Source: Brachyspira pilosicoli P43/6/78
GTDB lineage: Bacteria > Spirochaetota > Brachyspiria > Brachyspirales > Brachyspiraceae
Assembly: GCF_000325665.1 (NCBI RefSeq)
Contig: NC_019908.1
Span: 2,356,001 to 2,420,000 of the forward strand
Length of the DNA stretch: 64,000 nucleotides
Direction of reading: 5' to 3'
Position numbers and translations under genes: made by a program. The notes beneath the pieces were generated by a model. The model did not search any database. It was not told the DNA's origin and saw nothing but the letters and a program-made list of their open reading frames with translations. This document shows, piece after piece, positions 18,067-28,613 of the stretch. Within the stretch, counting starts at the first letter, position 1, and each line of letters opens with the position of its first letter.

Positions 18067-19973
18067 ATGAAAAAAAATTATTTATATTTTATCTATTTAT
18101 ATTATCTTTATTATTAATATTTATAATATTAGGAAGTATTTTAGCAAATAAAACAAGAGTTGGATATCTTAATATAAATTTAAATATAAATAAAACAATA
18201 GAAATAAATAATTTATCTGAAAAATATAATAATCTACAAGAAAATGAAAAAATCAATATTATTAAAATAAATGCAAATGAATATTACTATGATTGTAGAA
18301 TGGAGTTCTATGATAAGGTATTTAGATATAGTGATGTATTTAGTCTTATTATAGATTCAAATAAAAATCCTGATTATGTTAAGTCAATTAATATGCAAAC
18401 AGGAGGAAGGAGAGCTGGATATTTAATTTCCACAAAAATTATAGATGATAAAAAAATAGATAATATTTATTATAAATTAAGAATTAAGCCAATATATTAT
18501 TCTATACTTATTATTATGATTGGTATATTAATGATTTTTAATACTAATATTTTTAATGTTGTATTAAAAAAATTTAATAAAGATGTAGAAATAAAAATAT
18601 ATATTATTGTTATATTAGGATATTTATATTTAATAATTCCATTTATTATTTTTGTATTCTCTTGGACTAGATATATAGTATCTATACCTGTAAATATGAT
18701 TATTTTTTATATTTTATATTTAATGATAAAAGATAGTATTATTAATTATAATAAAGTTTACAAGATAAATATTATTGTTTTTATTGTAATGATAATGTCT
18801 ATAATATTGTTTGTATTAGTATCTGGGATAGGTGAAATATTTGAGCAGTCTATAGATATGCTTAGGGGAAGAAATCCTATTTTTAGAGATTTAATTAACT
18901 TTTCTTGGCCTGTAATATATACAAAAAGCGGATATGCTATTGTGTATTATATAGGTCATTGGATTGTACCTGCTGTATTTGGTAAATTTTTTGGACTTAC
19001 TGTTGGAAATATGTTTTTAGTTTTATGGAGTTCTATTGGAATATTTATTTCCATAATATTAGTTTTATATTATCTAAATATTAATAGAAGCAGATATATA
19101 TTAATTGCATTGTTGTTATTTATATTCTTTTCACCAATTGCAGAAATTCATACATTTAGCAGTAGAATACTTTCTTATTACAGCTCACATTTGCAGGATT
19201 TACAATTATTGTTTAATCAGGCAATAGCTATTTGGGTAATGAGTTCTTTATTTTTAGTACAAAGAAATTCTTCTAATTTTGCTTTTTTAGGGTTATCTGT
19301 TATATTATATTCTCCATACGCTGTTATAGGCATATTGCCATATATGATAGTAAAAACTTTAATAGATTTAAAAGAAAATCTTTTGCTAACAATAAAAAAT
19401 ATTTTTAGTTTAAAAAATATTTTTTCATCAATTACTATATTTCCATTATTAATGTTTTATTTTTCTTCAAATAGTGTAGGCTCATCATCTTCTTTAAGAT
19501 TTCTATTATCAGAATATAATGCTTTAGAGTTTTTGTATTTTTATATTTTAGCATTTGGACTTCATTTGTTTTTAATATTTAAAAATAATAAGAATAATTA
19601 TATATATTATGTATCTATATTTATGTTATTTGCTGTTGCTTCTATAATGTATGGACCGGATCAGAATTTCCATAGAGTTAATATAACAGCAATATTTTTT
19701 ATTTATGTATTAGTCGTTGATTATTTAAATAAAAATGCTAACATTAAAAGTATTAGAAAAAACATTTTAATATTTCTTCTTATTTTATCATCTCTAGCTT
19801 CTTTAACAAGTATATCCAATAGCATATCCTATTTTGTATATGGAGGAGTTACAAAAGAGCTTGGAAGAGAAACTTTTAATACAGATGAAAATGATTTCGT
19901 GCTTAATACAGTAACTTCAAAAAATTTAGATAAATCTATATTTTTTAAATATATTGCTAAAAATAAAAAATAA
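18067..19973 (+). CDS. polytopic membrane protein (probable one-base frameshift at codon 4)
   Basis: The uninterrupted frame begins at ATG 18300, but the same frame is open back to 18066 and encodes an N-terminal membrane segment (KLFIFYLFILSLLLIFIILG) and a soluble segment with no other start codon. ATG 18067 followed by A8 is one A short of that frame. With nine A the protein is 635 residues. It has about 11-12 membrane segments and an extracytoplasmic loop between the first and second. The topology resembles GT-C glycosyltransferases or polysaccharide membrane proteins, but I cannot identify catalytic residues. It stands alone, behind a consensus promoter. If annotated only from 18300, the first segment is lost. 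Confidence 0.6.
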
Positions 19974-19989
19974 TTATTTATATAAAAAG

Positions 19990-20451
19990 TTATTCTGTTA
20001 AATCTACTTCTATATTTGAAATTTTATTTATTATTTCATCGTAACTCATTTTTGCAAGAGAACTGTCACTTCCGCAAGCTATATATAAATCATCAAATCT
20101 CTTCATGCTTTTATCAACTAATACGGTAATTCTTTCATCTATTCCAAAAGGACATACTCCTCCAAAAGTAAAACCTGTTAAATTATAAGTGTCTTCTGCA
20201 CTTGCAAAATTTGTTTTGCATCCAAAATATTCTTTAGTTTTTTTTGAAGATATTTTTTTATCACCTGATGCTATTAACATAAAAAAATCTTTCTTTACCG
20301 GTTTTAGTAATATAGATTTTGCAACCTGACCTTTTTCAATATTTAAAGATTTAGCAGCATCTTCAACTGTTTTGGTAGCTCCTTTCTCTTCAAACTCTTT
20401 ATGTTCTATGCCAAGTTCATTTAAAACTTTTAATACTTTTTCACTAATCAT
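19990..20451 (-). CDS. YbaK/EbsC-family aminoacyl-tRNA deacylase
   Basis: A 153-residue protein of the YbaK/EbsC family, which hydrolyses mischarged tRNAs (typically Cys-tRNA-Pro). Recognised by KGQVAKSILLKP (near residue 39, with the conserved Lys), LIASGDKKIS, TGFTFGGVCPFGID (near residue 91, the GGxxP loop) and the C-terminal YIACGSDSSLAKMSYDEI. The length is typical. GGAG precedes the ATG. The divergently named relative ProX cannot be excluded. It is followed closely upstream by a DMT transporter gene (13 bases), so the two are probably one transcript. Confidence 0.85.
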   Translation of the reverse strand: MISEKVLKVLNELGIEHKEFEEKGATKTVEDAAKSLNIEKGQVAKSILLKPVKKDFFMLIASGDKKISSKKTKEYFGCKTNFASAEDTYNLTGFTFGGVCPFGIDERITVLVDKSMKRFDDLYIACGSDSSLAKMSYDEIINKISNIEVDLTE

Positions 20452-20464
20452 AAATATTCTCCAT

Positions 20465-21325
20465 TTAATTTTGTTTATGCTCTTTTAAAAATAATCCTAT
20501 TCCAAATAAAATTATTATTATACCAATAAGCTGATTAATACTGATACTCTCTTTTAATATAAAATATCCTAATATACAAGCACCAACAGCCTCTCCTAAT
20601 ATGGTCATAGATACAACGCTAGCAGAAAACCATTTTAAAAGCCACATAAACACCACATGCCCAAGCATTGTAGATATGAGAGTTAAACCTAATATATTAA
20701 TCCAAGTATATAATGGATATCCAGTAAGAGGTGTATTAGTAAATATTACTACAAAAAATAAAAATACAGCCGATGCAAAATATGTTAAACCTGTGTATGT
20801 GAGAGCGGATAATCTTTTTCTTATATATTGCCCAAGTAAAAAGTTAGCACTAATGAGCCCTGCTGATATAAATGCTAAAACATCTCCAATTAATGCAGTG
20901 GTGCTTACTTGAAAATCTCCCCAGCCTATTATAACAGAACCTATTATTGCTATAATAAAACCAAGTATTGCTAATTTGGTATATCTCTCTTTAAAAATAA
21001 AATAACCTGCTACTATAGAAAATAATGGCTGAAGCGTTACTATTACGGTAGAGCTTGCAACTGAAGTATATTTTAAAGATTGGAACCATAATGAATAATG
21101 ACCTGCCAATGCTATGCCTGATACTAATGATAATAGAAAATCTTTTTTACTTATTTTTTTTAACTCTTCTAAATTTCTTATTAGAAGTATAGGCAAAATT
21201 ATTATAAAAGAAAATAATAATCTATAAAATGCTGTTATTGAAGAAGGGGCATTAGCAAGTCTTGCAAATATTGCAGACATTGATAATGCTGTTACTCCAA
21301 CAAATAAAAATATACTTTTTCCCAT
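20465..21325 (-). CDS. EamA/DMT-superfamily transporter
   Basis: A 286-residue membrane protein with ten predicted helices arranged as two EamA repeats (residues 1-135 and 146-280). Family traits include FARLANAPSSITAFYRLLFS in the first repeat and LGEAVGACILGYFILKE near the C-terminus. These carriers move small metabolites or amino acids by proton exchange; the substrate cannot be told from sequence. It is first in a two-gene unit with the YbaK-like deacylase. Confidence 0.82.
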   Translation of the reverse strand: MGKSIFLFVGVTALSMSAIFARLANAPSSITAFYRLLFSFIIILPILLIRNLEELKKISKKDFLLSLVSGIALAGHYSLWFQSLKYTSVASSTVIVTLQPLFSIVAGYFIFKERYTKLAILGFIIAIIGSVIIGWGDFQVSTTALIGDVLAFISAGLISANFLLGQYIRKRLSALTYTGLTYFASAVFLFFVVIFTNTPLTGYPLYTWINILGLTLISTMLGHVVFMWLLKWFSASVVSMTILGEAVGACILGYFILKESISINQLIGIIIILFGIGLFLKEHKQN

Positions 21326-21427
21326 TACTATAAAAATTATATATTAATAATTTATTTTCTAAAAATTATAATATTTTTTTTGTTATTTTTCAATAATCAA
21401 AATATTATAAATTGTATTATTATTAGA

Positions 21428-21455
21428 TTGATTTTTTTACTTTATAGTGTATGAT
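21428..21455 (+). promoter_or_regulatory. promoter of the MBL-fold gene
   Basis: TTGATT (21428-21433) and TATGAT (21450-21455) with a 16-base spacer, 31 bases before the TTG start at 21487. Confidence 0.45.
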
Positions 21456-21486
21456 TTATATATAAAAATTTATTTAAGAGTACAAT

Positions 21487-22371
21487 TTGAAAGTTAGATT
21501 TTTGGGAAGCAGAGGCTCTATACCAACCCCTGGTACTAGTTTCAGTGAATACGGCGGTAATACGTCTTGCATACAAGTTATAGATGATGAAGGAAACTAT
21601 ATTATTCTTGATGCTGGAAGCGGATTAAAAAATCTTGGATATTATGCTCTTAAAAGTGAAAAAAAAGAAAGTATTATTTTATTAACACATTTCCATTGGG
21701 ACCATATTATAGGAATACCTTTTTTCGCACCATTTTATTCTAATAAATATAGCTTTACAATATACGGCCCTAAAGATAATCATGAGGAAATGTATGAAAC
21801 AATTAATAATATATTAGCTAAAGATTATTTTCCTATCAATCTTGAGCAGTTTGGTGCTTCTATTAAATTTGAACCCTTCTATGAAGGTAAAAAAATAAAT
21901 TATGGAAATATGACAGTAGAAGCATTATGGGTTAATCACCCTTGCTATACTTTATCATACAAAATCACTTCTAATGATAAAACTTTAGTATATTTGACAG
22001 ACCATGAACCTTATAAAAAACGTCTCCATATACAGCACCCATCATTAGACCATTATAATAACAATGCTAATTTGCTTCATGCTAGGCTAATAGATTATGT
22101 GAGAGGGGCTAATGTTTTAATTATAGAAGGGGAGTATACAAAAAGCGAATATATTAATGGGCATGTTGGCTGGGGGCATTCCACTTTAAATGATGCTATA
22201 CAGGTGGGTCTTGATGCGGAAGTGCCTTATGTTATTATTCACCATCATAATCAAGATAGAACTGATGCACAAATAAAATTGATTTACAATAAACTTTTAG
22301 CTTTTTTAAGAAAAGAAAATATAGATTTGCAATTGGCTTTTGCAAAAGAAAGTTCTTATATTATCATTTAA
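21487..22371 (+). CDS. MBL-fold metallohydrolase
   Basis: A 294-residue metallo-beta-lactamase-fold enzyme. The di-zinc signature HFHWDH lies near residue 67, further ligands are in WVNHPCYTLSY (about 150), YLTDHEP (about 169) and VIIHHHNQDRTD near the C-terminus. The N-terminus VRFLGSRGSIPTPG is typical of the subfamily close to RNase Z-like phosphodiesterases and cyclic-nucleotide phosphodiesterases. The substrate is unknown. Start is TTG 21487; no upstream ATG is in frame, and the first strand begins at once. The gene stands alone, with a nucleotide cyclase elsewhere in the window (11362) as a possible but unproven functional partner. Confidence 0.8.
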   Translation: MKVRFLGSRGSIPTPGTSFSEYGGNTSCIQVIDDEGNYIILDAGSGLKNLGYYALKSEKKESIILLTHFHWDHIIGIPFFAPFYSNKYSFTIYGPKDNHEEMYETINNILAKDYFPINLEQFGASIKFEPFYEGKKINYGNMTVEALWVNHPCYTLSYKITSNDKTLVYLTDHEPYKKRLHIQHPSLDHYNNNANLLHARLIDYVRGANVLIIEGEYTKSEYINGHVGWGHSTLNDAIQVGLDAEVPYVIIHHHNQDRTDAQIKLIYNKLLAFLRKENIDLQLAFAKESSYIII

Positions 22372-22377
22372 GTATAT

Positions 22378-22510
22378 ATAAAGGAAGCAAAAGAACTGCA
22401 TTTTTTGGCTAAAATATTTGTATTATTTATTTTATAAATATTTATAAGATATAAAGCTAAAGTATTTGTACTTTTTGCTACGAGAAAAAGTTGAATAAAA
22501 TAAAAATCAT
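22378..22510. repeat. decayed copy of dispersed intergenic repeat
   Basis: Segments AAGCAAAAGAACTGCATTTT and GAGAAAAAGTTGAATAAAA resemble pieces of the element at 46648-46995 (AAGCAAAAGGGCTGCATTTT and GGGAAAAAGTTGAATAAAA). The GC-rich core is missing, so it is a degenerate copy lying between the convergent MBL and map genes. Confidence 0.45.
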
Positions 22511-22565
22511 ATAATAAAATATAATTATTTATGTATAAAAAGTTTTAGAGCAGAGTTGTTATAAA

Positions 22566-23363
22566 TTAATCTATTCCTAATATCTCAACGCCATTTTTTT
22601 TAATTAAAACAGTATGTTCAAAATGAGCGGCAAAAGAGTAGTCGGCTGTAGATATAGTCCAACCATCATTTTCTATTATATATTTATCAGAGCCTTCAGT
22701 TATCATTAATTCTAATGCCAAAACCATATTCTCTTCTAGTTTTACATCATTATTTGGGTGATAAAAATTATATATATAAGGAGCTTCATGATACTCATAT
22801 CCAACACCATGACCTGTAAGAGATTTTATTATGCTGTATCCATATTCATTTACTTTTTTTTCAACTTCTCTTCCATAGGTGCTTAAAAGTATATTGGGTC
22901 TTAATTTATATATAGCATGTTCTAAAGATTCTTTACAAGCTTTAATTAATTTATATGCTTTTTTGTTTGTTGAACTTAATTGATTGCCTTTAACAACCAT
23001 AGTTCTAGCACAGTCAGCATAGTAGCCGTTATATTTAACTCCTATATCAATGCATATAATATCGCCTTGCACTAATATTTTTTTATTTGTTGGTCTGCCA
23101 TGTGCTATTTCATTTCCTATTGATATGCTTGTAGAAAAACCATATTCAGGCACTTCTAAATTGGCAGGGTATGCCCCTTTAGATTTTATAAATTTCTCAA
23201 CGTCTTTATCTATTTTTGAAGCTCTTGTTCCTGATAGAGAATATTCAAAAGCTAAGTCTATAGCTTCTTGTGCTATTTGAGCTGCTTTTTTAATATTTTC
23301 TATGGCTTTTTCATCTTTGATAGAAGGCTTTACAATATCTGTTGTATTGCTTTTAATAAACAT
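22566..23363 (-). CDS. map: type I methionine aminopeptidase
   Basis: A 265-residue enzyme removing the initiator Met from nascent proteins. The metal ligands are in place: Asp in IICIDIGVKYNG, Asp in YYADCARTM, His in TGHGVGYEYHEAP, Glu in MVLALELMI and Glu in AHFEHTVLI. The length matches bacterial MAP. A 15-residue N-terminal extension precedes the first conserved helix. It is the last gene of a minus-strand run following a small membrane protein (14-base gap) and the two acidic-tail membrane proteins. Confidence 0.94.
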   Translation of the reverse strand: MFIKSNTTDIVKPSIKDEKAIENIKKAAQIAQEAIDLAFEYSLSGTRASKIDKDVEKFIKSKGAYPANLEVPEYGFSTSISIGNEIAHGRPTNKKILVQGDIICIDIGVKYNGYYADCARTMVVKGNQLSSTNKKAYKLIKACKESLEHAIYKLRPNILLSTYGREVEKKVNEYGYSIIKSLTGHGVGYEYHEAPYIYNFYHPNNDVKLEENMVLALELMITEGSDKYIIENDGWTISTADYSFAAHFEHTVLIKKNGVEILGID

Positions 23364-23377
23364 TATTTTTTGCCTTA

Positions 23378-23644
23378 CTATTTTAATGATTTAGGTGTAA
23401 ATATTCTTAGAAGTATAACCAAAATAATAGCACCCAAAATAGCAGACGATAGGTTAATATTAATATAGCTTACTATTTCAGTTAATCTTGGCAAATAATA
23501 TGAACCAAGCAAAGCTCCAATAGTAGCTATTATAAACATCATAACCCAGCCGCCGAATACTTTTATATGCAAAACATTATAAAAAATTAAGCTTATCACT
23601 ATTCCTATTAATATAAAAGCAGCTACTACTATCAAATATTCCAT
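23378..23644 (-). CDS. small three-segment membrane protein
   Basis: An 88-residue hydrophobic protein with three predicted membrane helices (about residues 3-22, 30-50 and 60-80) and a short basic tail (TPKSLK). Gly residues in the middle helices recall GlsB/YeaQ-type proteins, but the similarity is weak and I would not name it. It sits 14 bases before map and 39 bases after the acidic repeat protein, apparently in one transcript. Function unknown. Confidence 0.55.
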   Translation of the reverse strand: MEYLIVVAAFILIGIVISLIFYNVLHIKVFGGWVMMFIIATIGALLGSYYLPRLTEIVSYININLSSAILGAIILVILLRIFTPKSLK

Positions 23645-23683
23645 TTTTACCTCTATTATTTATTTTTGATATATATATTAATA

Positions 23684-26481
23684 TCAATTTGAAGAAAGCC
23701 CTATAAAGAAAGATTTTAATTGAGCTTCTTCATCTTGTATAGGTATAAATATCATATGAGAAATATTTTCTCTATCTTTTTCATCAAATTTAATTTTTAA
23801 TGATAATGAAGAGAAAGGATCTGACACATATAATGTTTTTCTAGATGATAAAATCTTTTTAAATAAAGCTTCATTTTCATCTATTTCTAATTTGTTTTTA
23901 GTATCTTCTGTAAGGTTTTTAGAATCTGATATTTTGTATATTCCATTTTCATCTTTAGTAAGCATTGCAGAATGTAATACATTAAGTCCGGATTTTTCTT
24001 TTATCCACTCTAGCATTTCATCTAAACTTTTATTTACAAACTTCTCACCTTTAATTGCTTTAAGAATATTTTTCCAATTTGAAGTCATATTATCTTTTAC
24101 TTTTTCTTCTGCATCTTTATAATCTTCAGGCATAGGCGGTCTTTTTTCTTCAGGGTCATATAATTCACTGTCTATTAAATCTTCTGTATCAAACACATCA
24201 TCTTCACTTGCTTTTTTTATTACTTCATTGCTATCATAGTTATGTGATTTATCAAATTCGTTTTTATCATCATCAAATAGAAAATCTTTATTAAGAGCAA
24301 GATTAAATGAATCTAGAGAAGAGAAATAATCATCTTCTTTTTTGCTAATTTCATTATCAATCATAGAGCCATGACTTATCAAAATATCCTCCTCATTATC
24401 AGAAATAATATCATCTATACCTCTTAAAATATTTTTATCTTCATCGTTTTCATCTAATACATTATCTAATGTAGGTACATAATCTAATTCCTTATCTTCT
24501 TCAGATACGGTATTTATATTATTATCTAAATTATCTATATTTGGTATTGAATTATCATCAACCTCTTCTTCTAAATCTTCATCAATATTATCTATTTTAA
24601 TAGTTTCATCATCAATGCTATCTTCTATATCTTCTAAATCTTCAATATTTTCTATATTCAAATGTTCATCATTATCAACTTCATCAAGATTGTCAACTTT
24701 AATAGTTTCATCATCAATGCTGTCTTCTATTTTTTCTAAGTCTTCGATATTTTCTATATTCAAATGCTCATCGTTATCAACTTCATCAATATTGTCAACT
24801 TTAATAGCTTCATCATCAATGCTGTCTTCTATTTTTTCTAAGTCTTCGATGTTTTCTATATTCAAATGCTCATCATTATCAACTTCATCAACATTGTCAA
24901 CTTTAATAGCTTCATCATCAATGCTCTCTTCTATATCTTCTAAGTCTTCAATGTTTTCTATATTTAAATGCTCATCATTATCAACTTCATCAAGATTGTC
25001 AACTTTAATAGCTTCATCATCAATGCTGTCTTCTATTTTTTCTAAGTCTTCAATATTTTCTATATTCAAATGCTCATCATTATCAACTTCATCAAGATTG
25101 TCAACTTTAATAGCTTCATCATCAATGCTGTCTTCTATTTTTTCTAAGTCTTCGATATTTTCTATATTCAAATGCTCATCGTTATCAACTTCATCAATAT
25201 TGTCAACTTTAATAGCTTCATCATCAATGCTGTCTTTCTATTTTTTCTAAGTCTTCAATGTTTTCTATATTCAAATGCTCATCGTTTATCAACTTCATCA
25301 ACATTGTCAACTTTAATAGCTTCATCATTAATGCTGTCTTCTATATCTTCTAAGTCTTCAATAGCTAATAAATCTTCTTTGCTTATATTATCTACAGCTT
25401 TTTCTATATCATCTAAATTAGGCAGCTCTAATTTGCTTTTTTTATCAATGTGTTTTTTATTTTTTGATTCTATATTATTTAAATATTCTATATCTTCATT
25501 TAATGTATTTAAATCATAATTAAAATCATCTAAATTATTATCATCATCAAAATTATTGTATTCATCATCTTCTAGAATATTATCATCTGATGAATATATA
25601 CTATCGTCTTCTATATCTGAAGCATTTTCTGTTTGCAATTTTTTTCTTTCATATAAAGCACTAGATATTAAAAATATTAATGAAGAACAAAGTATAATAA
25701 GTAAAATATATTTTAAATATCTTTGTATTATAGGCACATCAAGCTCTAGTATTCCTACATTAAAATTATATATATCTTTAACATTGCTTGAATGTAATAT
25801 ATATGAATAAGCTCCTATATTTATTACTCCAGGATTATTCATATATTGATATAATGTATCTCTTGAAATACTATTAATATTTATAGAAGGATTATAATAT
25901 ATTACACCATTTGGTATAAGCAAGAAGTTTAAATTGTATGAAGTATTTTCAAAAATCTTTTTAAATACACTTGCTACAATATATCCAACTTCTAATCCTT
26001 TTTCATTTTTAATTGGTTTAATAAAATAAACACCATCAAAATCTTGGTCAAAGAAAGCTTTTTTATCATTTATTTTTAATGCATTAAGGTTTATGCTTTT
26101 TCTATTATCCGGAGAAGAAAATACAGCACGTCCATCAGAAAAATAAAGCCCAACAGTATCAAAAGCATAATTACCGCTTCTAAAAATAGATATAATTCTA
26201 TTTTTTTCATCTTCATTCATTCCATTTAATACAACATTTTGAAGCAATGAAGGAAAATTATAACTTTCTATTATTTTATCTAATCTATTATCATAATCAT
26301 TTATAAGGCTTAATATATTATTTTGGCATATTAGAGATGTTCTATCAAGCTTTTTAGTATCTATATCAAAAGCATCTTTTTTTAATCCAAATACAAAAGT
26401 AATAAATAGAGCAATAATTATAGCATTAAGCAAAATAGCTATATATACAAAAATAGAAATATTATTATGTCTATCAAACAT
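23684..26481 (-). pseudogene. membrane sensor-like protein with acidic 34-residue tandem repeats (two one-base frameshifts)
   Basis: A composite of about 931 residues. From 26481: membrane helix (residues 12-32), an extracytoplasmic Cache-like domain (about 33-250; VGLYFSDGRAVFSSPD, GVYFIKPIKNEKGLEVGYIV), a second helix (about 255-275), then an Asp/Glu/Asn-rich cytoplasmic region. Next comes the tandem repeat, an acidic linker and a C-terminal GAF-like domain of about 150 residues (SNWKNILKAIKGEKF to the end). Two extra T, near 25234-25236 and 25285-25287, put one repeat unit out of frame. Comparison with the other copies makes both obvious. Removing both restores a single frame. The 15-base gap to the gene at 26497 and the shared layout suggest a functional pair. 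Role unknown. Confidence 0.65.
24570..25365 (-). repeat. 102-bp tandem repeat (about 8 units) encoding an acidic 34-residue motif
   Basis: The hexamer CAAATG, or a one-base variant, recurs at 24659, 24761, 24863, 24965, 25067, 25169 and 25272. The period is exactly 102 bases, except for the last interval of 103. Each unit encodes a motif beginning NIENIEDLEKIEDSIDDEAI followed by KVDNLDEVDNDEHL. Interior copies differ by only a few bases, which indicates recent duplication or gene conversion. The outermost units are degenerate. The array is in frame apart from the two extra T described for the host gene. Confidence 0.9.
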
Positions 26482-26496
26482 AAAAAACCACCTATA

Positions 26497-28494
26497 TTAT
26501 TTTTTAGTTATACTTTTTCTAGCATCTTCTTCTGCTTTACTTATTATTGAAGATAACATCTTATCAAAAGCAGCAAATACATCTTCTGTTCTTTTAGTAT
26601 CTATATTTTTTATTTTTTCCTCATCATTATTTTCTATACCATATGAATTATATATATCCATATTAATATTTTCTTTTACTTCTTCTTCCTCTTCTATTTT
26701 TTCTTGTACGTTTTCTATTTCTTCTACATCATCATTTATCTTTTCTATTTCTTCTTTTGAATTAAAAATATTTTCGTTACTATATTCATTATATGATAAT
26801 TGTAAATCGCTTTTAATAATTTTTCTATCTCTTATATCTTCATTATTAAAATATTCATTATTATTAGAATATTCAGCATTTAAAGAATAGTATTCATCAT
26901 TATTTTCTGATTCTTGATAATTTTGATATTCTTCTTCAGATTCTTGAACTAAAGCTTTTATTTCTTCATCATTATTATTATATATATCATCTTCATCATT
27001 TTGAACACTTTCTATTTTGTACTCATCATTATTATATTCGCTATTATATTCATCATACTCTTCTGTTTTGTAAGTTTCTTCTAATGTACTGTTATCATTA
27101 TATTCTAATATTTCATCATCTATTTTTTCTTCTTCTACAAATTCTATTGAATCTTCATTTTTGTCATTTTCTAATTCTTTATCAACTTCATTTTCTATAT
27201 AGCTTAATGAATAAATATTATTGAGATTATCTTCATTTTCTATACTTATGTCTTTTATCTCTTCTGTTATTTTTTCTTCTGCATTTATCTCTTCATTATT
27301 ATCTTTTGCAGGATCATAGTTATTAAACTTTATCATGCTTACAATATTTGATATGTCTTTTGCAATATTGAATTTATTTTCTTCTTCTTTTTTATTATTA
27401 TCAAAATATTTTTCTGGTATTTTATAATGAAGTTTTTCTATTATAGGAGGCATATCATCTATTGCAGTAGATTTAGGTATATCTGCTTTTACTAAGCTCT
27501 CATCTATAAATAATTCATTTTCTCCTTTAACACTCTCCAAAAAATCTCTATGAGTTTTAATTTGCATCAAGTATTTAAAGAAGTTAATTATTCCAGTTAA
27601 TATTAATTGGAATAATAATATAAGTAAAGCAGTAACAGCTAATACTATTAATTCAAAATAATTAGGATACTCTTTTCCTATCATAGATACAGATAGTGAA
27701 TCATTAACTATAAAACTAGGTTGTTTTTTATAATAAGCAAATCTATTAATAACGCTAGATACTTTTTCTATAGATTTTTCTCCTATAGACTCTCTTACAT
27801 TATAAACTAAATCTCTAGAATCGCTTATATAAAGCCTTTTGTCTGCCACTTGATAATACATAGCTATATCAGAAACATAAGAATAATCATTTCTTGTAGT
27901 AACAATAATTTCACCATATTTATTTTTAATATATTCCATTATATAGAATGCATTTTCATTTTCAGCATTTAATACCAAAGAGCCTTTATTTTTTACTTCT
28001 TTTAACAGATTATCCTGTAATTCTATAGGCCAAGATTTATGATTAGCCGAATACAAGTTTAGTCTCATTTTGCCGTCTATAGAAAAGACTGTCATGCTTC
28101 TTAAATAAGGGTTTTCCAAAGTCATTTTATAATAATCATTTTTATATTTTTCTAATTCTGTTTTAGAGTAATTTTTGTATGGGTTATAATCTTTTAATAT
28201 ATCAGCTGTTTGATACATGCTATAACCTACATAATCTGATATAGATTGAGTTATTAAGTTTACCTGGTATTCTGAAACTGTATTTCTTTTTATTTTTAAG
28301 TTAGTAGCAAATTTATCCATCATTTCCATCATCATATCTAGATAATCATTAATTAATACAGATACTTTGCTGTTTTGAGGCAATACAGTGTTGCTTGCCA
28401 CTCTTGCAAACATAGCAACTATAAAAATCATTAAAAATGATATCATCAGACTAAGAAGTGTTTTAATAATTTTTTGCTTTTTATCATTATTCAT
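26497..28494 (-). CDS. membrane sensor-like protein with long acidic cytoplasmic tail
   Basis: A 665-residue protein. One membrane helix (residues 13-34), an extracytoplasmic domain (about 35-280, with SMTVFSIDGKMRLNLYS typical of Cache-like sensor domains), a second helix (about 283-310), then about 350 residues of cytoplasmic sequence dominated by Glu, Asp, Asn and Tyr. The tail ends in a basic helix (ISKAEEDARKSITKK). No kinase, HAMP or methyl-accepting motif is visible. The adjacent gene at 23684-26481 has the same architecture, so these look like divergent duplicates. It heads a run ending in map. Function unknown; a scaffold or sensor is possible. Confidence 0.65.
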   Translation of the reverse strand: MNNDKKQKIIKTLLSLMISFLMIFIVAMFARVASNTVLPQNSKVSVLINDYLDMMMEMMDKFATNLKIKRNTVSEYQVNLITQSISDYVGYSMYQTADILKDYNPYKNYSKTELEKYKNDYYKMTLENPYLRSMTVFSIDGKMRLNLYSANHKSWPIELQDNLLKEVKNKGSLVLNAENENAFYIMEYIKNKYGEIIVTTRNDYSYVSDIAMYYQVADKRLYISDSRDLVYNVRESIGEKSIEKVSSVINRFAYYKKQPSFIVNDSLSVSMIGKEYPNYFELIVLAVTALLILLFQLILTGIINFFKYLMQIKTHRDFLESVKGENELFIDESLVKADIPKSTAIDDMPPIIEKLHYKIPEKYFDNNKKEEENKFNIAKDISNIVSMIKFNNYDPAKDNNEEINAEEKITEEIKDISIENEDNLNNIYSLSYIENEVDKELENDKNEDSIEFVEEEKIDDEILEYNDNSTLEETYKTEEYDEYNSEYNNDEYKIESVQNDEDDIYNNNDEEIKALVQESEEEYQNYQESENNDEYYSLNAEYSNNNEYFNNEDIRDRKIIKSDLQLSYNEYSNENIFNSKEEIEKINDDVEEIENVQEKIEEEEEVKENINMDIYNSYGIENNDEEKIKNIDTKRTEDVFAAFDKMLSSIISKAEEDARKSITKK

Positions 28495-28613
28495 AACTCT
28501 AACCCTTATATACTACTATAGCTATATCTTTTTTATTATTATATTTTATCGGATAAAGAGTTTTTTACTTGAAAACTTTATTTCGAAAGGATATTTGTTA
28601 TTTTTATATATTT

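Noticed and set aside
24615-25250. 211-codon plus-strand frame made of Ser/Ile/Phe repeats
   Set aside because: It is the antisense shadow of the 102-bp coding repeat; the minus strand has start signal, domains and membrane segments.
24570-25365. CRISPR array
   Set aside because: Units are contiguous 102-bp coding repeats without distinct spacers, and no cas gene is present.
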